DNA from: Pinguiococcus pyrenoidosus
Lineage: Eukaryota; Sar; Pinguiophyceae; Pinguiochrysidales; Pinguiochrysidaceae
NCBI GenBank assembly: GCA_019677205.1
Contig: JAAMXY010000040.1
Location: 1 to 64,000 of the forward strand
DNA: 64,000 nucleotides
Direction: 5' to 3'
Shown: positions 41,283 to 54,024 of the stretch, in pieces
Numbering within the stretch: position 1 is the first letter of the stretch
Layout: each line of letters begins with the position of its first letter
Position numbers and translations under genes: made by a program
The notes under the pieces: model-generated
Database searches by the model: none
Told to the model about the DNA's origin: nothing
The model's input: only the letters and a program-made list of their open reading frames with translations

Positions 41283-42054
41283 AACCCGGCTCCCAGCAGC
41301 GTCCACCGTGGCCGCAGGCGCCCAAGTCTTGCGTGAGCTACTCCCAAGGCTCCAGGAAAGCTCAGAGACCTAGAAAACCTGGAGGTCCTCTCGGCTGGTG
41401 TCAGGAGACGCAGTCTCTCGCGAGCAAAAGGGCTGTCCACTGCGGAATCGTCAGGAATTCAAAGCGCCGAGTCGAAGCCTCCTGCTCCTTCCACCATGCG
41501 GAACTGCGCCAGCCGGCCCACCGACTTTGGCCACCTGCTCAATGCCCGAGAACTCCCTTCCCAGCCGGAAATTTTGCCCGAGTCTACGAAGACACGCCAA
41601 AACCGTGCCGCGGGTGGATATTTTAAAATATTTTTTAACTTTACTACAATCATGATTTTATCTGATATCATGATATCTGATAATTTTAAAAAGTGACGTT
41701 GAGACCTTCCTGCCCGCGATTTAAGCGAACGAAGCGGGAGAGCGACGTGGGCGGCAGGTCTGCAGGCCGGAGCACTTGACTTCAGCAAGGTAGGGAGACG
41801 GCGAAGGCGGTGGCAGCGGCAGACCGGGAAGCCCGCGACGTGGGCGCGGATTCGATGCGTAGTTGCCACGTACTCGTCTTGCACCGCCGGATTGCAGCGC
41901 CCTTTTTGTTCCGACGAAGCTCGGCGGCGCCGCTTCCTCTTTCACGGCGGCCTCCAAAGTGGTGTGAGGAATTGTGCGCTGGAGAAAGTGAAGCTCGAAT
42001 TGCGGATGGTAGCAGGACAGCCGCTGACCCTGCTGGGTATCCCAGAAACACAAC
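41283..42054. promoter_or_regulatory. Divergent intergenic region with AT island and GATATCATGATATC palindrome
   Basis: About 770 bp between the divergent DUF3754-like and SDR genes. 41620-41700 is AT-rich and includes the perfect 14-bp palindrome GATATCATGATATC at 41664-41677. No exon is supported. Confidence 0.5.
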
Positions 42055-43292
42055 ATGGCGTCGAGGGTGCTTCTCCTCCTGGCAATGCTTGTCCACGTAG
42101 GCGAGCCTCTCAAGGTACTAAGGGGCAATGCCTCGCAAGGCCCGTGGCTGGCTGGTTGGCTGTACTGACGCACGCTCTCTTCAGGTCCTTGTGACCGGAG
42201 CTGCGGGGAGAACGGGCTCGCTTGTGCTCCAGCAGCTTGTGAAGGACAAGGATATTGAGCCGAAGGCCCTGGTTAGGACACCCAAGTCTGGCAAGAAGCT
42301 GCTGAAGAAGATGAACAAGAAGATGCTGGACAAGAACGATCCCAAGGTATCGTCCGAAAGCGGCAAGAGTGAATCACGTCGTCCTCTTGCCCCGTTGGTT
42401 GTGCTGATGCCTGCAAATGATAGCTGGAGGAATCTGCGTTGGTGACAGCGGACGTCACCAGCGCGACGTCCCTGGAAGAAGCCTGCGATGGCTGTGAGGT
42501 TATGGTGGTGGCCACCTCCGCTGTGCCCAAGCCGCAGGTACCCGTGCCTCCTCGCCCACGTCCTGAAGCTGAGCTGCTCCAAGTGCTGAAGCTGCTCCGT
42601 GCCTAACAAGTCTCCTGCCCCTGCTCCGGCAGATTCTCAGCTTGCTATCCTTTCTCATCAAGAAGACCCTTCGCTTTAAGAATCCGGGCATGATGAAGTT
42701 CTCATGGTCGACCGGCCCTCCCGAGGACGTTGATTGGTGCGGCTCGCCCGGGTTCGCGCGTGTCTGAAGCTCCCGCGCAATTGACCATTTGCTCCCACCC
42801 GCGTATCTCAGGATCGGGCAGAAGAAGCAGTTCGATGCCGCCAAGAAGGCCGGGATCAAACACATCGTGCTTGTGAGCTCCATGGGCGGGACGCAGGAGG
42901 ACAACATGCTGAACAACATTGGAGAAGGCAAGAGCGGCGGACCCGGCAACATCCTGGCGTGGAAGCGCAAGGCCGAGATGTATTTGATGGCGAGTGGCCT
43001 CACGTACACCATTGTGCACCCGGGAGGCCTCAAGGACGAGCCGGGCTTCAAGCGCCGCCTGAAGATCGGCGTTGACGACGAGATCCTGTCCTCCAAGCAG
43101 CGCGCGATTCCGAGGGAAGACGTGGCGCGGGTGTGCGTGCATGCCATCAAGAGCCCCAAGTACCACAATCGCTCCTTCGACCTGAGCAGCTTCGACGAGG
43201 GCGACGGCTCGCCCACCGATGATCTAGACATGCTCATCGAGTCCTTGGAAGGCAAGAACTGCGACTACGGAAAGACGCCCGCGCTCATCTAA
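42055..43292 (+). CDS. Atypical SDR, NAD(P)-binding Rossmann protein
   Basis: Five exons: 42055-42114, 42185-42346, 42424-42537, 42633-42736 and 42812-43292, with consistent phases, give 306 aa. The fold is the NmrA/atypical-SDR type seen in plant At5g02240-like plastid proteins. Exon 1 codes only a hydrophobic leader (MASRVLLLLAMLVHVGEPLK); exon 2 begins exactly at the dinucleotide motif VLVTGAAGRTG. Then DVTSATSLEEACDGCEVMVVATSA (second nucleotide contact), FDAAKKAGIKHIVLVSSMGG (catalytic-region strand), AEMYLMASGLTYTIVHPGGL and SFDLSSFDEGDG follow. The usual SDR Tyr-x-x-x-Lys is replaced as in this group. The leader suggests ER or plastid entry. It converges with PSMD9, 87 bp away. Confidence 0.86.
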
Positions 43293-43379
43293 AGCGCGCG
43301 GGGTCGTGCTTGACAACAAGCCCTTGTGGATACGAAGCAAGGCAGGGGAATACGATCAAACGCTTTGCTGCTGCTAGTT

Positions 43380-44345
43380 CTACTTCTTCTTTCGATACGA
43401 CTCGGGCCAGTCGACGACGCTTCCTCTCGACGGCTGCAGATGGCACCCGAGCAACCCCTTGCCCTCCCAGGTCTTCGGAACCAGCTTTAACAAGGTCCTC
43501 GCGCAATTCCGCACGACCACTACGCGAACTTCTTGGCCGACGTTGCCCTGCACGACTTGCACGATCGGCTGCAGTCCGCCCGACCGCTCTATCGCCTCCC
43601 TTGTGCACTCGCCAAAGCTCAGAACCTCGTCACCAAGGCGCAGGCCCGCTTCCGCCGCCGGGCTTCCCGGCGACAACTCATCGACGAGCGCGAACGGCCT
43701 GTACCAGGCCGGTTTCCACGCCTCTTCAGCCTCGTCCGCCCCCTTCCCACTTGCTCCATTGTCCTGAGCTCCGGTGGATTCAATCGCTTCTTCAACCTGC
43801 ATTTTCTGCTCCTCGCCTTCTTCTTCCTCGGGCTCTCGGTGCTGCGAGTGGAGCTCATGAAGCTGTTGCTCTATCTGTACGTCGCGATATCTGCTTAGCC
43901 TCTCCACAGAAGAAGATGAAGAAAGAAGGCAAAAGGCCAGAAAAAACACCTTCGCCTCGAAAGCATACCTGCTTGGAAAGCGTCTTGAAGTCCGTCTTGA
44001 GACAGGCCAGTCGATGCCTCAAGTGCCGAGCTCGGTACACATCGATATCCGCCCTCGGGAACCCCTCCGCGTCAACCAACGGCTGCGTGATCCCTATGAA
44101 TCCAAGGAGAGCACTGCTAAGAACGTAAGCGTAAGGAGCTGGCCCATAAGTCACACTCTACCAGCCGCGGGCGCTCCATCGGCTCCCGGACTCTCCAGCT
44201 CGCTCACGATGGCCTTGATCTCCTCTTCTACAGCTGATCGCGAGGTCATCAGCTCTGCCAGGCTTGCCGAGGCATCCCCTCCGCCTGCTTCACCCATCGT
44301 CGGTGCCTGAGCAGCAGGCGGCGCAAGCGCCACGGAAGTCGCCAT
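43380..44345 (-). CDS. PSMD9: 26S proteasome assembly chaperone PSMD9/Nas2/p27
   Basis: Three exons: 44345-44162, 44093-43969 and 43901-43380, phases 1 and 0, give 276 aa. Nas2/PSMD9 binds the Rpt5 C-terminus during assembly of the 19S base. The N-terminal helical region ends in the family block PLVDAEGFPRADIDVYRARHLRHRLACLKTDFKTL (family 'PLVD.EGFPR.DVD+Y..R..RH+I..L..D+K.L'). After a Glu-rich linker comes the PDZ domain: PFALVDELSPGSPAAEAGLRLGDEVLSFG, then LKLVPKTWEGKGLLGCHLQP (family 'L.L.P..W.G+GLLGC.+.P'). The second acceptor (ATAG/GGATC) was chosen because it gives GITQPLVD in frame. Confidence 0.93.
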
Positions 44346-44642
44346 CTGGCGCCGAACATCGGAGAAAAGAAGCCGGGGATCCGCCGTCCATTTCAATGCG
44401 CCCGCTTGTATTCTCAACTGGTTGAGGAGGATCGAAATGGTGTTCAAAGCCTATCGATCAGGACTACGATTCCAACCAATGACAAAGCGTAAAGGGTTTT
44501 AAATTCTGCTGACAGATCATCTTAAAGCCAATGTAACGATACGACGAATGGAACAATCACTAATCGTGCCTCACACAGCGAAGATACGGTTCCGATCGGG
44601 GACTTTCCGCACCCGCTTTGCGCGTGCGCCGCGCGGGACGCC
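44346..44642. promoter_or_regulatory. Divergent promoter region PSMD9 / Vps51
   Basis: 297 bp between the two starts, with an AT-richer middle (44440-44560). No named element is recognisable. Confidence 0.35.
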
Positions 44643-47600
44643 ATGGCCATCCCGCGGAAATACTCCTCCGAGTCCTTCGACGACGAGTCAGATGTGGATG
44701 GAGAGGGGGGCGAAGATGACCGCATGCGCGACATGCTCGCCATGTACTACGGCATGGCCGCGCCCGAGCCCGGCTTGGAAGCGAATGCGGACGCGTTGGC
44801 GGCAGAAGCCAAACCGGTGGCTCCGGGCACGCCGAGCAGTTTCTTGCGCATCGACGATGCGCAGTTCGACGCGCTGGGCCACGTGCGCAACCTCCTGAAC
44901 AACGCTGGGCTGCAGACGCTCCTCGAGACGGACGACTCCATGGTGCACGACATCAAGATGCTGGACGGCGAGCTGCAGATGCTGGTGTACGAGAACTACA
45001 GCAAGTTCATCGCGGCCACAGACACCATCCGCCGCATGAAGACGAACGTGGCGGGCATGGATGACAAGATGGGCGCTTTGCTCACGGACATGAAGAGCGT
45101 CGCCGAGGCCGCAGATGCCGTGCAGGTGGCCGTGCGGCCCTCCCTCGCCAAGGTGGACGAGCTGGTCCGCGTGAAGAGCGTCCTGGAGAGACTGAGCTTC
45201 TTGCTCAGCCTGCCCCAGGAGCTCAAGGGCGCCATCGCGGACGGCCACGAGGCGCATGCGATCGCGGTCTACCGCAACACCTCCAGTATCCTGCTGAAGC
45301 ACCGACACCTGAGCTCCTTCGGAGCGATACGGGTCGAGTCCGTGGGCATCATGAGGGACTTGAAGCATCGGCTGGAGGAGCGGCTGGAGGTGCCGAACAG
45401 CGCTTTCAAAGACCAGCTCGTCACGTGCCACCATCTGTTTCGGCTGGGAGGGCTCAAGGGAGACGCGGCCAAGGGAGCGTACGAGGACCCGTCCGTGCCC
45501 GAGGAGTTCGCCAAGATGGTCGGCGTCGACTTGCATCTCGACGGCGGAGAGGCCCTGCGCCGGAGGGTGGGCCTCTGGGCCTACGCCATCGAGGCGCTTG
45601 ACGCCGACTTCACACAGGCCCTGGCCGATCTGGAGGAGCAGATCAAGGCTGTCGGGGCGGGGATGGAGCCCCGGGCTCTGGAGGCTTTCGAGCCGCGGGT
45701 CGCGCAGTTCATGATCGACCTTGCCAGCGCGGCGCGTGCTGCGATGCGCTGCTTCGCGAGTGCCTTGAACGAAGCGTCGGGGACGCCCGTGCACGGCGCG
45801 GGAGAATCCGATGCTGAGGCACAAACCGCCGAGACGGAAGTGGATCTGCACCCGCCGCCTCCCGCGCTTGCGACTGCGCAGCTCGAGAGAGCGCGGAGCG
45901 CCCTCGTGGCGCGCTGCACTCGGCTCCTCGACGGCTATGTGCCCGTCCTGAATCATTTCCTGCTGGCGGCCCTGGCCGCGGACGGGGCACCCTTGGGACG
46001 GATGGCGGATGAGTTTGAAGACACCGCCTCCCTCCTTAGCAAGCGGAGCGCCGGGGGGAGCAAGTCGGTTTTCGCGGACATGGATGACAACGTCAGCGTC
46101 GCCTCGAGCTTCGACGGCTCCGACGCCGAGGCGCCGCGCATTCCTCGGATGGGCGAGGTCGCGGGCAGATCCGGCCTGAACGCGGACTCCGAAATGCAGA
46201 GCGAGGAGGACCAGGACTCGGGCTTTGAGGACGGCATGGAAGCGAGATATGATGGCGCCGGAGTCCTGAGCAAGTTCTTGGATCAGCTTGCGCTCCTTCC
46301 GAGCGCCCTTCCCGAGCTGCACTCGGAGGAGCGGACGAAGAAGGTGCTGCACATTGCGCTGAAAGCCAGGCTTGCAACGGCGTTCAAGGGCCTGGCCGAC
46401 GAGTGCAAGGAAGCGTTCGAGACTGTCGTCGCTGGTACCGTGGAAAAGTCTGGCACCAGCGACCTGGCAACCGTAGTTTCTCGCATCGTCGCATCCGCGG
46501 AAGAAACCTGCATCAGCGGCATCCAGAGGGTGCTGCGCTCCTTGTCCCCCCTTCTCTCCGTCGCTCGCGACGTGCTGGAACGATCCTCTAGGACGTCCAA
46601 GGAAGCACCGCAAGACCCCGCACAGGCCAAGTTTGTCCTGCCGGAGATGGTGTGCAGATGCATCTGGGCCCTCGCTCAGCGCATCGGCTTCGACGTGCTG
46701 CTTCTCGCAGGCGTAAGGTTCCCCATGCCCCTCGAACTGCTGGCAGATGGCGCAGCCATACCGACGGAGAGCCTCACTGATGAATGGATCGAAGTTGCTG
46801 TGGAGGACCCGTCGGAATCCGACCGCAATGGGCACGTGTCCACGCAGCCTCCAGCAGAGAAGTCAGGCAGCGCCGCCCCCGCCGCCGCCGCCGCCGCCGC
46901 CGCCTCGTCGTCTTCACCAGACGCAGCCGAGTGCCTTTGCAAGATCCTGTCTTTGGCGAGAGTGGTGGCGCTGCTCCGCGGCAGCTTCTCGCCGGTGGTG
47001 CGAGAGACGCTGAGCGAGGTGTTTGGGTCGTCGACGGTGTCGCCGATGCTGAATTCCGTCGCCTCCAATGAGCGCCTCGGAATCAAGCACAAGGAGAAGA
47101 CCTTCGAGGATGACATGGGGAACATCGTGCCGCAGACACCGTTGGAGATTCTGAACTCGACGTTCTCGGAGGCGGCAGACCGGCTCGCGCAGCGCTGGTG
47201 CGAAGTTGTGTCGGCGACCGCGCTCGATAGAAGCGGGTTCCGGCGCAGCCTGAAGACCCGGGCCGAGTGCTCGCCACATCAGCTCAAGGGAGTCCGGTTG
47301 GCGACCCTCACGCTTGTACAGGATTTCCAGCTCTGCGTAGAGGAGGCTGGCCTCGTGCTGGATCAGTGGCCGCCGTCGAATGGCGCGCCAGCGAGCATCC
47401 ACGAGCTGAGGTTCGACACACGGGCCATCTCCGTGGACGACCCCTACGGCGCGCACTACCGAGCCGGCCTCGCCGCTGCGGGACGCTCGGGCGTGTCGAA
47501 TGAGATGTCGTTCCAGATCGACATGGATCTGGAGCTGGCGAACATCGAGCGGCGTCTCGTGCAGGGCGCACGGCACGCACCGCCACCTTCGACGTGCGAA

Positions 47601-47924
47601 GATGGCAAGATCCGCATCTCCGCGATTGCGTCAAGCGCATCGCAGCTCCTGCTCCGGGGCGCGATGGAGACCGTGAGGACGATTCCGAACTTTTCCACCC
47701 CCGGATTCCAGCAGCTGCACCTTGACGCCACCTTTCTCAGGGCGTGCGCGCCGTTGCTGGCGGCGCAGCCGGAACAGGGGGCGGTACAGTCCATAGGATA
47801 CCTCATTGAAGATCTGGTGCGATCCGCGGCGGAGCGGTCAGAATCAGCGCTGCCACCGCCATTAGAAGCGCCAGTGCTGATCAGCAAGTGCAACGAAGCG
47901 AAGGCAGAGCTTGGAAAGAACTAA
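44643..47924 (+). CDS. VPS51: Vps51, GARP/EARP tethering-complex subunit
   Basis: Single exon, 1093 aa. Vps51 is the subunit that links GARP (and EARP) to SNAREs during retrograde endosome-to-Golgi transport. The N-terminus matches the Vps51/Vps67 domain closely: LLETDDSMVHDIKMLDGELQ, LVYENYSKFIAATDTIRRMK, a hydrophobic heptad region, LERLSFLLSLPQELKGAI and LLKHRHLSSFGAI. The rest is helical, with acidic inserts (near residues 480-540) and an Ala-run coded by GCC repeats (46871-46905). It is longer than animal Vps51 (about 780 aa). The start at 44643 is the first Met before the disordered acidic N-terminus. Confidence 0.95.
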   Translation: MAIPRKYSSESFDDESDVDGEGGEDDRMRDMLAMYYGMAAPEPGLEANADALAAEAKPVAPGTPSSFLRIDDAQFDALGHVRNLLNNAGLQTLLETDDSMVHDIKMLDGELQMLVYENYSKFIAATDTIRRMKTNVAGMDDKMGALLTDMKSVAEAADAVQVAVRPSLAKVDELVRVKSVLERLSFLLSLPQELKGAIADGHEAHAIAVYRNTSSILLKHRHLSSFGAIRVESVGIMRDLKHRLEERLEVPNSAFKDQLVTCHHLFRLGGLKGDAAKGAYEDPSVPEEFAKMVGVDLHLDGGEALRRRVGLWAYAIEALDADFTQALADLEEQIKAVGAGMEPRALEAFEPRVAQFMIDLASAARAAMRCFASALNEASGTPVHGAGESDAEAQTAETEVDLHPPPPALATAQLERARSALVARCTRLLDGYVPVLNHFLLAALAADGAPLGRMADEFEDTASLLSKRSAGGSKSVFADMDDNVSVASSFDGSDAEAPRIPRMGEVAGRSGLNADSEMQSEEDQDSGFEDGMEARYDGAGVLSKFLDQLALLPSALPELHSEERTKKVLHIALKARLATAFKGLADECKEAFETVVAGTVEKSGTSDLATVVSRIVASAEETCISGIQRVLRSLSPLLSVARDVLERSSRTSKEAPQDPAQAKFVLPEMVCRCIWALAQRIGFDVLLLAGVRFPMPLELLADGAAIPTESLTDEWIEVAVEDPSESDRNGHVSTQPPAEKSGSAAPAAAAAAAASSSSPDAAECLCKILSLARVVALLRGSFSPVVRETLSEVFGSSTVSPMLNSVASNERLGIKHKEKTFEDDMGNIVPQTPLEILNSTFSEAADRLAQRWCEVVSATALDRSGFRRSLKTRAECSPHQLKGVRLATLTLVQDFQLCVEEAGLVLDQWPPSNGAPASIHELRFDTRAISVDDPYGAHYRAGLAAAGRSGVSNEMSFQIDMDLELANIERRLVQGARHAPPPSTCEDGKIRISAIASSASQLLLRGAMETVRTIPNFSTPGFQQLHLDATFLRACAPLLAAQPEQGAVQSIGYLIEDLVRSAAERSESALPPPLEAPVLISKCNEAKAELGKN

Positions 47925-48591
47925 CTGATTGCTGCTTTATACCTCTAAGCTATCGAGGAGCATGCCTCCTGGTGGCGCATGCACCCTCGAAAGACGGTTC
48001 TGCCCGTAGGTGCCAACCCATCTGCGTCCGTTTTTCCTTTTTGTCTGGCATCCAGTATGCGCAGCGCTCTGGCTTTTCCAGGCAGATTGCGCAGAGCATC
48101 CATACCCCCTTCCTACAAAGAGACGTCGAGCATGGACATACTCGCCTGTGGTACCGCAAATGTACAACCCGTCCACGCTTACGGACCTGCCTCGCATCCA
48201 CGTGGACAGAAGCTCGGCGATCGGCACCACGTGCCTGTTGTTTGTCAAACCCATTCCCTGTTTGGCGGATCGTTCCGGCGTCATGAGCGACCGCCTGTGG
48301 CTTCCTTGATCAACGCCCATGCGATACGCTTCCCAGGACAAATGCACGATTATGCAATGCACAGAATGCCCCTCAGGACAGAACGGGACGCCCCTCAGGA
48401 CAGAACGCCAGTCTGTTGACTTTGCCCTCGCCCAAACTTGATGGCCCCACATCCATGTCCGGCTAAGATGTGCGACCACGTCTCCCACCTCTTGCTAACT
48501 TCATCACACACGTGTTCTTCGTTGCGCTTTGTTCCTCGACAGTCCTCAATCCTTTGATGAGAACGTCTTCGGCTTCCTTACTTCGAGCTGC
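47925..48591. other. Intergenic between convergent Vps51 and CBS-type genes
   Basis: About 670 bp without a supported gene. A near-direct repeat CCCCTCAGGACAGAACG occurs twice in tandem at about 48368-48406. Confidence 0.4.
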
Positions 48592-50453
48592 CTAGAACCC
48601 CTTTTCGGCGAGCCACTGGGGGCTGTAATACTTCGACAGATACTTGAAACCAGCATCCGGGGCGATCGTGACGATATTGACTTTGCGCCCGTCCGCGGCC
48701 GGGGGCACCTGCTGTGCCAGGCGGATGGCGGAACCGATGTTGACACCCGAGCTTCCGCCGACGAAGAGCCCCTCGTGCTTGAGGACGTCGTGGCAGTACT
48801 GCACCGCTTCCCGGTCGGGAATGGACACCACCTGGTCCACGACAGAGCGGTCGAAGTTCCCGGGGATGGAGTCCTTGCCCACGCCCTCGATGGCTTGCTT
48901 CTGGTACGGCACGACTTCGCCAGTCTTGACGAACTCGGCCAGCACGCTGCCGACCGGATCGGAGAGGACCACGGTCGTGCCGCACTTTTCCTTCAGGAAC
49001 CGGCCAGTGCCTGCCAACGTGCCTCCCGTGCTGGAACCAGCGACAACGTAGTCTACGTGCTCCAACTCGGCGGCAATCTCGGGACCGAGGGTGTGGTAGT
49101 ATGTCTCCGAGTTGAGCGGATTGTTGTACTGATCCAGCGTGTACGCGTTGGGGAGGCGCTCCTCATACATGCGAGTCGCCGTGTTCTGGTAGTGGTCCGG
49201 CGAATCCGCGGGGGCCGACTTGCAGAGGACCACTTCCGCGCCGAAGGACGCAATGATCCCAACCTGGGCAAACGAAAGGTTAGGCACATGCCGGCAGCGG
49301 CCGGGCCGTTGCAGCGGGTGCCCTTCGCTTCCCCCTTAGCTGCCGCTCACCTTCTCTGCGGAGGTGTCCTTGTTGGTCACGATGATGCAGGGGACGCCGA
49401 GCTCCTTGGCAATGTGCGCCACGGACGCTCCAGTGTTGCCAGACGACGCTTCCACGATGGTCATGTCCTTGGTCAGCGCCCCCGTGGACAGCGCCTGCTC
49501 CAGCATGTACTTGGCGATGCGGTCCTTGATGCTTCCCGTGGGGTTCTCGTACTCGAGCTTGACGTGGACATCCACGTGGTCGGGGATGCCGAGCTCCTCC
49601 TTTGCAGAGATGCGGTGGAGCGTGGTCTGGCCCACGACGCCGCCGCGGAAGGCGACGGCGTCCTCGGTCCGCGTCGCCATCTCGGCAGCAGTCTGCTTCA
49701 TGAGCGGCAGCTTGGACGTGTTCGCCGCGGCGTTGACCGCGTTCACACGGGCGCTCAAGTCTTCCACCTGCGCATGCTCGTGAGCTCGTGCCGAAGATAC
49801 GCCGCCGCATGCAGCTTGCTTTCGTGGCCGTACCTCGATTGCGGAAGTGTCCATCACCGCTTCCAGCGAGTCCATGCTCTTCCAAGCGTCCGCGTCGTCG
49901 AAGGAGGGGTAGCCAAGCTTGCTGAGATCCACGTCCTCCTTCTCCATGTCGTAGACATGGCCGGATTGCCCTGCGGCGAGGCGAAGGAACATGCCCGAGT
50001 CAGAGCGGTCGACGACGCTCGTGGGCGCAGGGCTTCGCGCGCTTCCACCTCCGCTACTGGAGCTCGCGTGCACTTCAAGCACTCACCGTTGCAGATGGGA
50101 GTCGGCAGGTTGAAGCGGAGAGCCCGCTCGATGCCGTTCGCGATGAGGTTCATCCGCTCGAGATCCTTCTTGGAGACGCCGTCGGTTGGCTCCAGGCACT
50201 CCATGCTGCGCCAGGCGTCCAGCGCGTCCGACGGCGGGAACGCCTCGGGCTGCTGCGGCTGCGGCTGCTCCTGCGGATGGGGAAGTCCACCGGCGCTTTT
50301 GCGCGATTGCACGGGCACGTCCACAATGTGCGCCTGAAGCGGCCTGGACTCCTTGCGGCCCTGGTTGCTGGCAACCATCTTGGGCACGACGCGGAAGGCT
50401 GCGCTCGGCGCGCAGACCAGCGCCACCAGCAAGGCTCGACGAAAGACCATCAT
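48592..50453 (-). CDS. PLP enzyme, cystathionine beta-synthase/cysteine synthase family, plastid-type leader
   Basis: Four exons: 50453-50087, 49970-49834, 49767-49351 and 49263-48592, phases 1, 0, 0, give 530 aa. It belongs to fold-type II PLP enzymes making cystathionine or cysteine. The Schiff-base Lys is in NPTGSIKDRIA; the substrate loop is EASSGNTGASVA; the phosphate-binding loop is GSSTGGTLAGTGRFL; the terminal Ser is in GGSSGVNIGSA. ADSPDHYQNTATRM and YTLDQYNNPLNSETYY follow the CBS pattern more than the bacterial CysK one. No CBS-pair domain or N-terminal heme motif is seen. The leader MMVFRRALLVALVCAPSAAF has a signal peptide with Phe at +1, then K/S/Q-rich sequence, indicating plastid import. 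The N-terminal extension contains a repeated DAW-K/R-SM module. Intron 2 (66 bp) is stop-less. Confidence 0.9.
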
Positions 50454-51999
50454 GTTCAGGAGCGCCACGGGGAGACGGGAAGACCTGCTGGGCGGCGGAC
50501 AGACACGCTGTGAGTTCGGGCCGTTCGTTCCGAAGGGCTGGTCAGAAAACTCGCGCGCGCGCGCACGCGGATGGCGCGGGCAGATCGGCTCTGCACGTCC
50601 TGCGTCCCCCCACTGCACCCTTTGAAGCGGCCTCGGGCGCACTTCGGCGCCGCAGCGACTCTCACGCCGCCTCGCTGCCGAAGCGGAAAGGAGGCGAGGG
50701 GTTTCGCGACCGGTGTCGGGATTCCAAAGCAGGTCCGCGCCGCCGCGCGCGCGCGGGTGGCGTGGCTCACCTGTGCAACGGCGAACGCGCTCGGGGTGTC
50801 GCGGAAGAGACGGCGAACGGGTGGTCCGCGGGTGGCCAGAGACGCCGGCGCGCTTGGTCAGGCAGATTGTGTGGAGAGATGGGCTTGGAAGGTTGAAAGA
50901 GCAGAAGCGCCAAGCAAGCGGAACTCGCGTGATTTTGGGAGGAATAAGAAGGTATGGAGGAATTCGCCAATCCCGTGGCGAGAACCGCTCTGGCCGTCCG
51001 GCTTCGCGCTCCTGCTGCACAGCCATCTTGACGTGCTATTCTGCCAGCTCGTTCAAAATGGATGCATTTCAGAAACGAATCTGACCACTTGATCAGAGGG
51101 CGGACAAAAACAGAATTATGAGAGTTGAAGGATATGTATTATATCTATCAGATATACTAATAATTTTATAATAATATTTAGTATTTTGTCTCTCAAAAAT
51201 ATTGTATTTTTTTTCATAAGATGCATTCAACTTGGGGTGTCAAGAGTCCGTGGACGAAGGGGTAGCCTTCACCCCTGGAAATAACTGCGCGGGAAAACCT
51301 TCGCGAGAATAGAAGGCCACCAGCCAATGCCGGGAAAGGCGCGCTACAGATCGCTGCTGTAGGCTGCCGATGCCGCTGTAGCATTGCCGTGTCGCTGTAG
51401 CATGGCCGTTCGCGGTAGGGGCCAAGGTGCACGTTGCGCGAAACTCTCGCCGAAAAAGGGAGGAGCAAACGACCAGCAGGAACGCGCTCAGCCAATCAAG
51501 CTCAACGGCCAGTTAGTTGCCTTGGACGACACTTCCCAGACACCCAGACGCCAGTCCATGGAACACGACGCAAACCCGACACGAGGGAACAGAAGACTTT
51601 GTCGACGAGTTTCTGGTTTTGGAGTTTCCTCCATTCTCCATTCCCACGACGATCAGCTGAAACGCTGAAACTCCCGTTCTGACCTTCCATCTGTCACATA
51701 AAACATCCAGACAAGCAGACAAGCACCGCACCGCACCGCCCGCTCTTCTTTCGAGCACTGATCTTAACATGTAGGTGATGCGCCGCACCGATTCGTTGTC
51801 GCCGAATTTGGACATTTTGAAATTCCCGCTCCACCAATTCCCCCCAGCACATGGCAGGATAGCGCCGAAGGTAACATGGTCCACCAGTGCGTTCACGATT
51901 GCCAGCAGCGTGGTAACAGCGCGCCGGACAGCTCCAGCGCCACCGGCGTCCCCTGCGAGGCCTCGCGAGCTGCATCCAAAGCGCAGGAGCTCCGAAGTC
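50454..51999. promoter_or_regulatory. Divergent intergenic region CBS-type / EF-Tu with AT island
   Basis: About 1.5 kb with no convincing exon. 51110-51225 is strongly AT-rich with A/T runs up to eight. 50545-50570 has alternating CG. It must contain both promoters. Confidence 0.45.

Positions 52000-54024
<2,025 letters not shown>

Noticed and set aside
44688-46835. 715-codon minus-strand open frame
   Set aside because: Antisense shadow of Vps51, whose plus-strand frame has clear family similarity; the reverse protein is His/Arg/Leu-rich without any motif.
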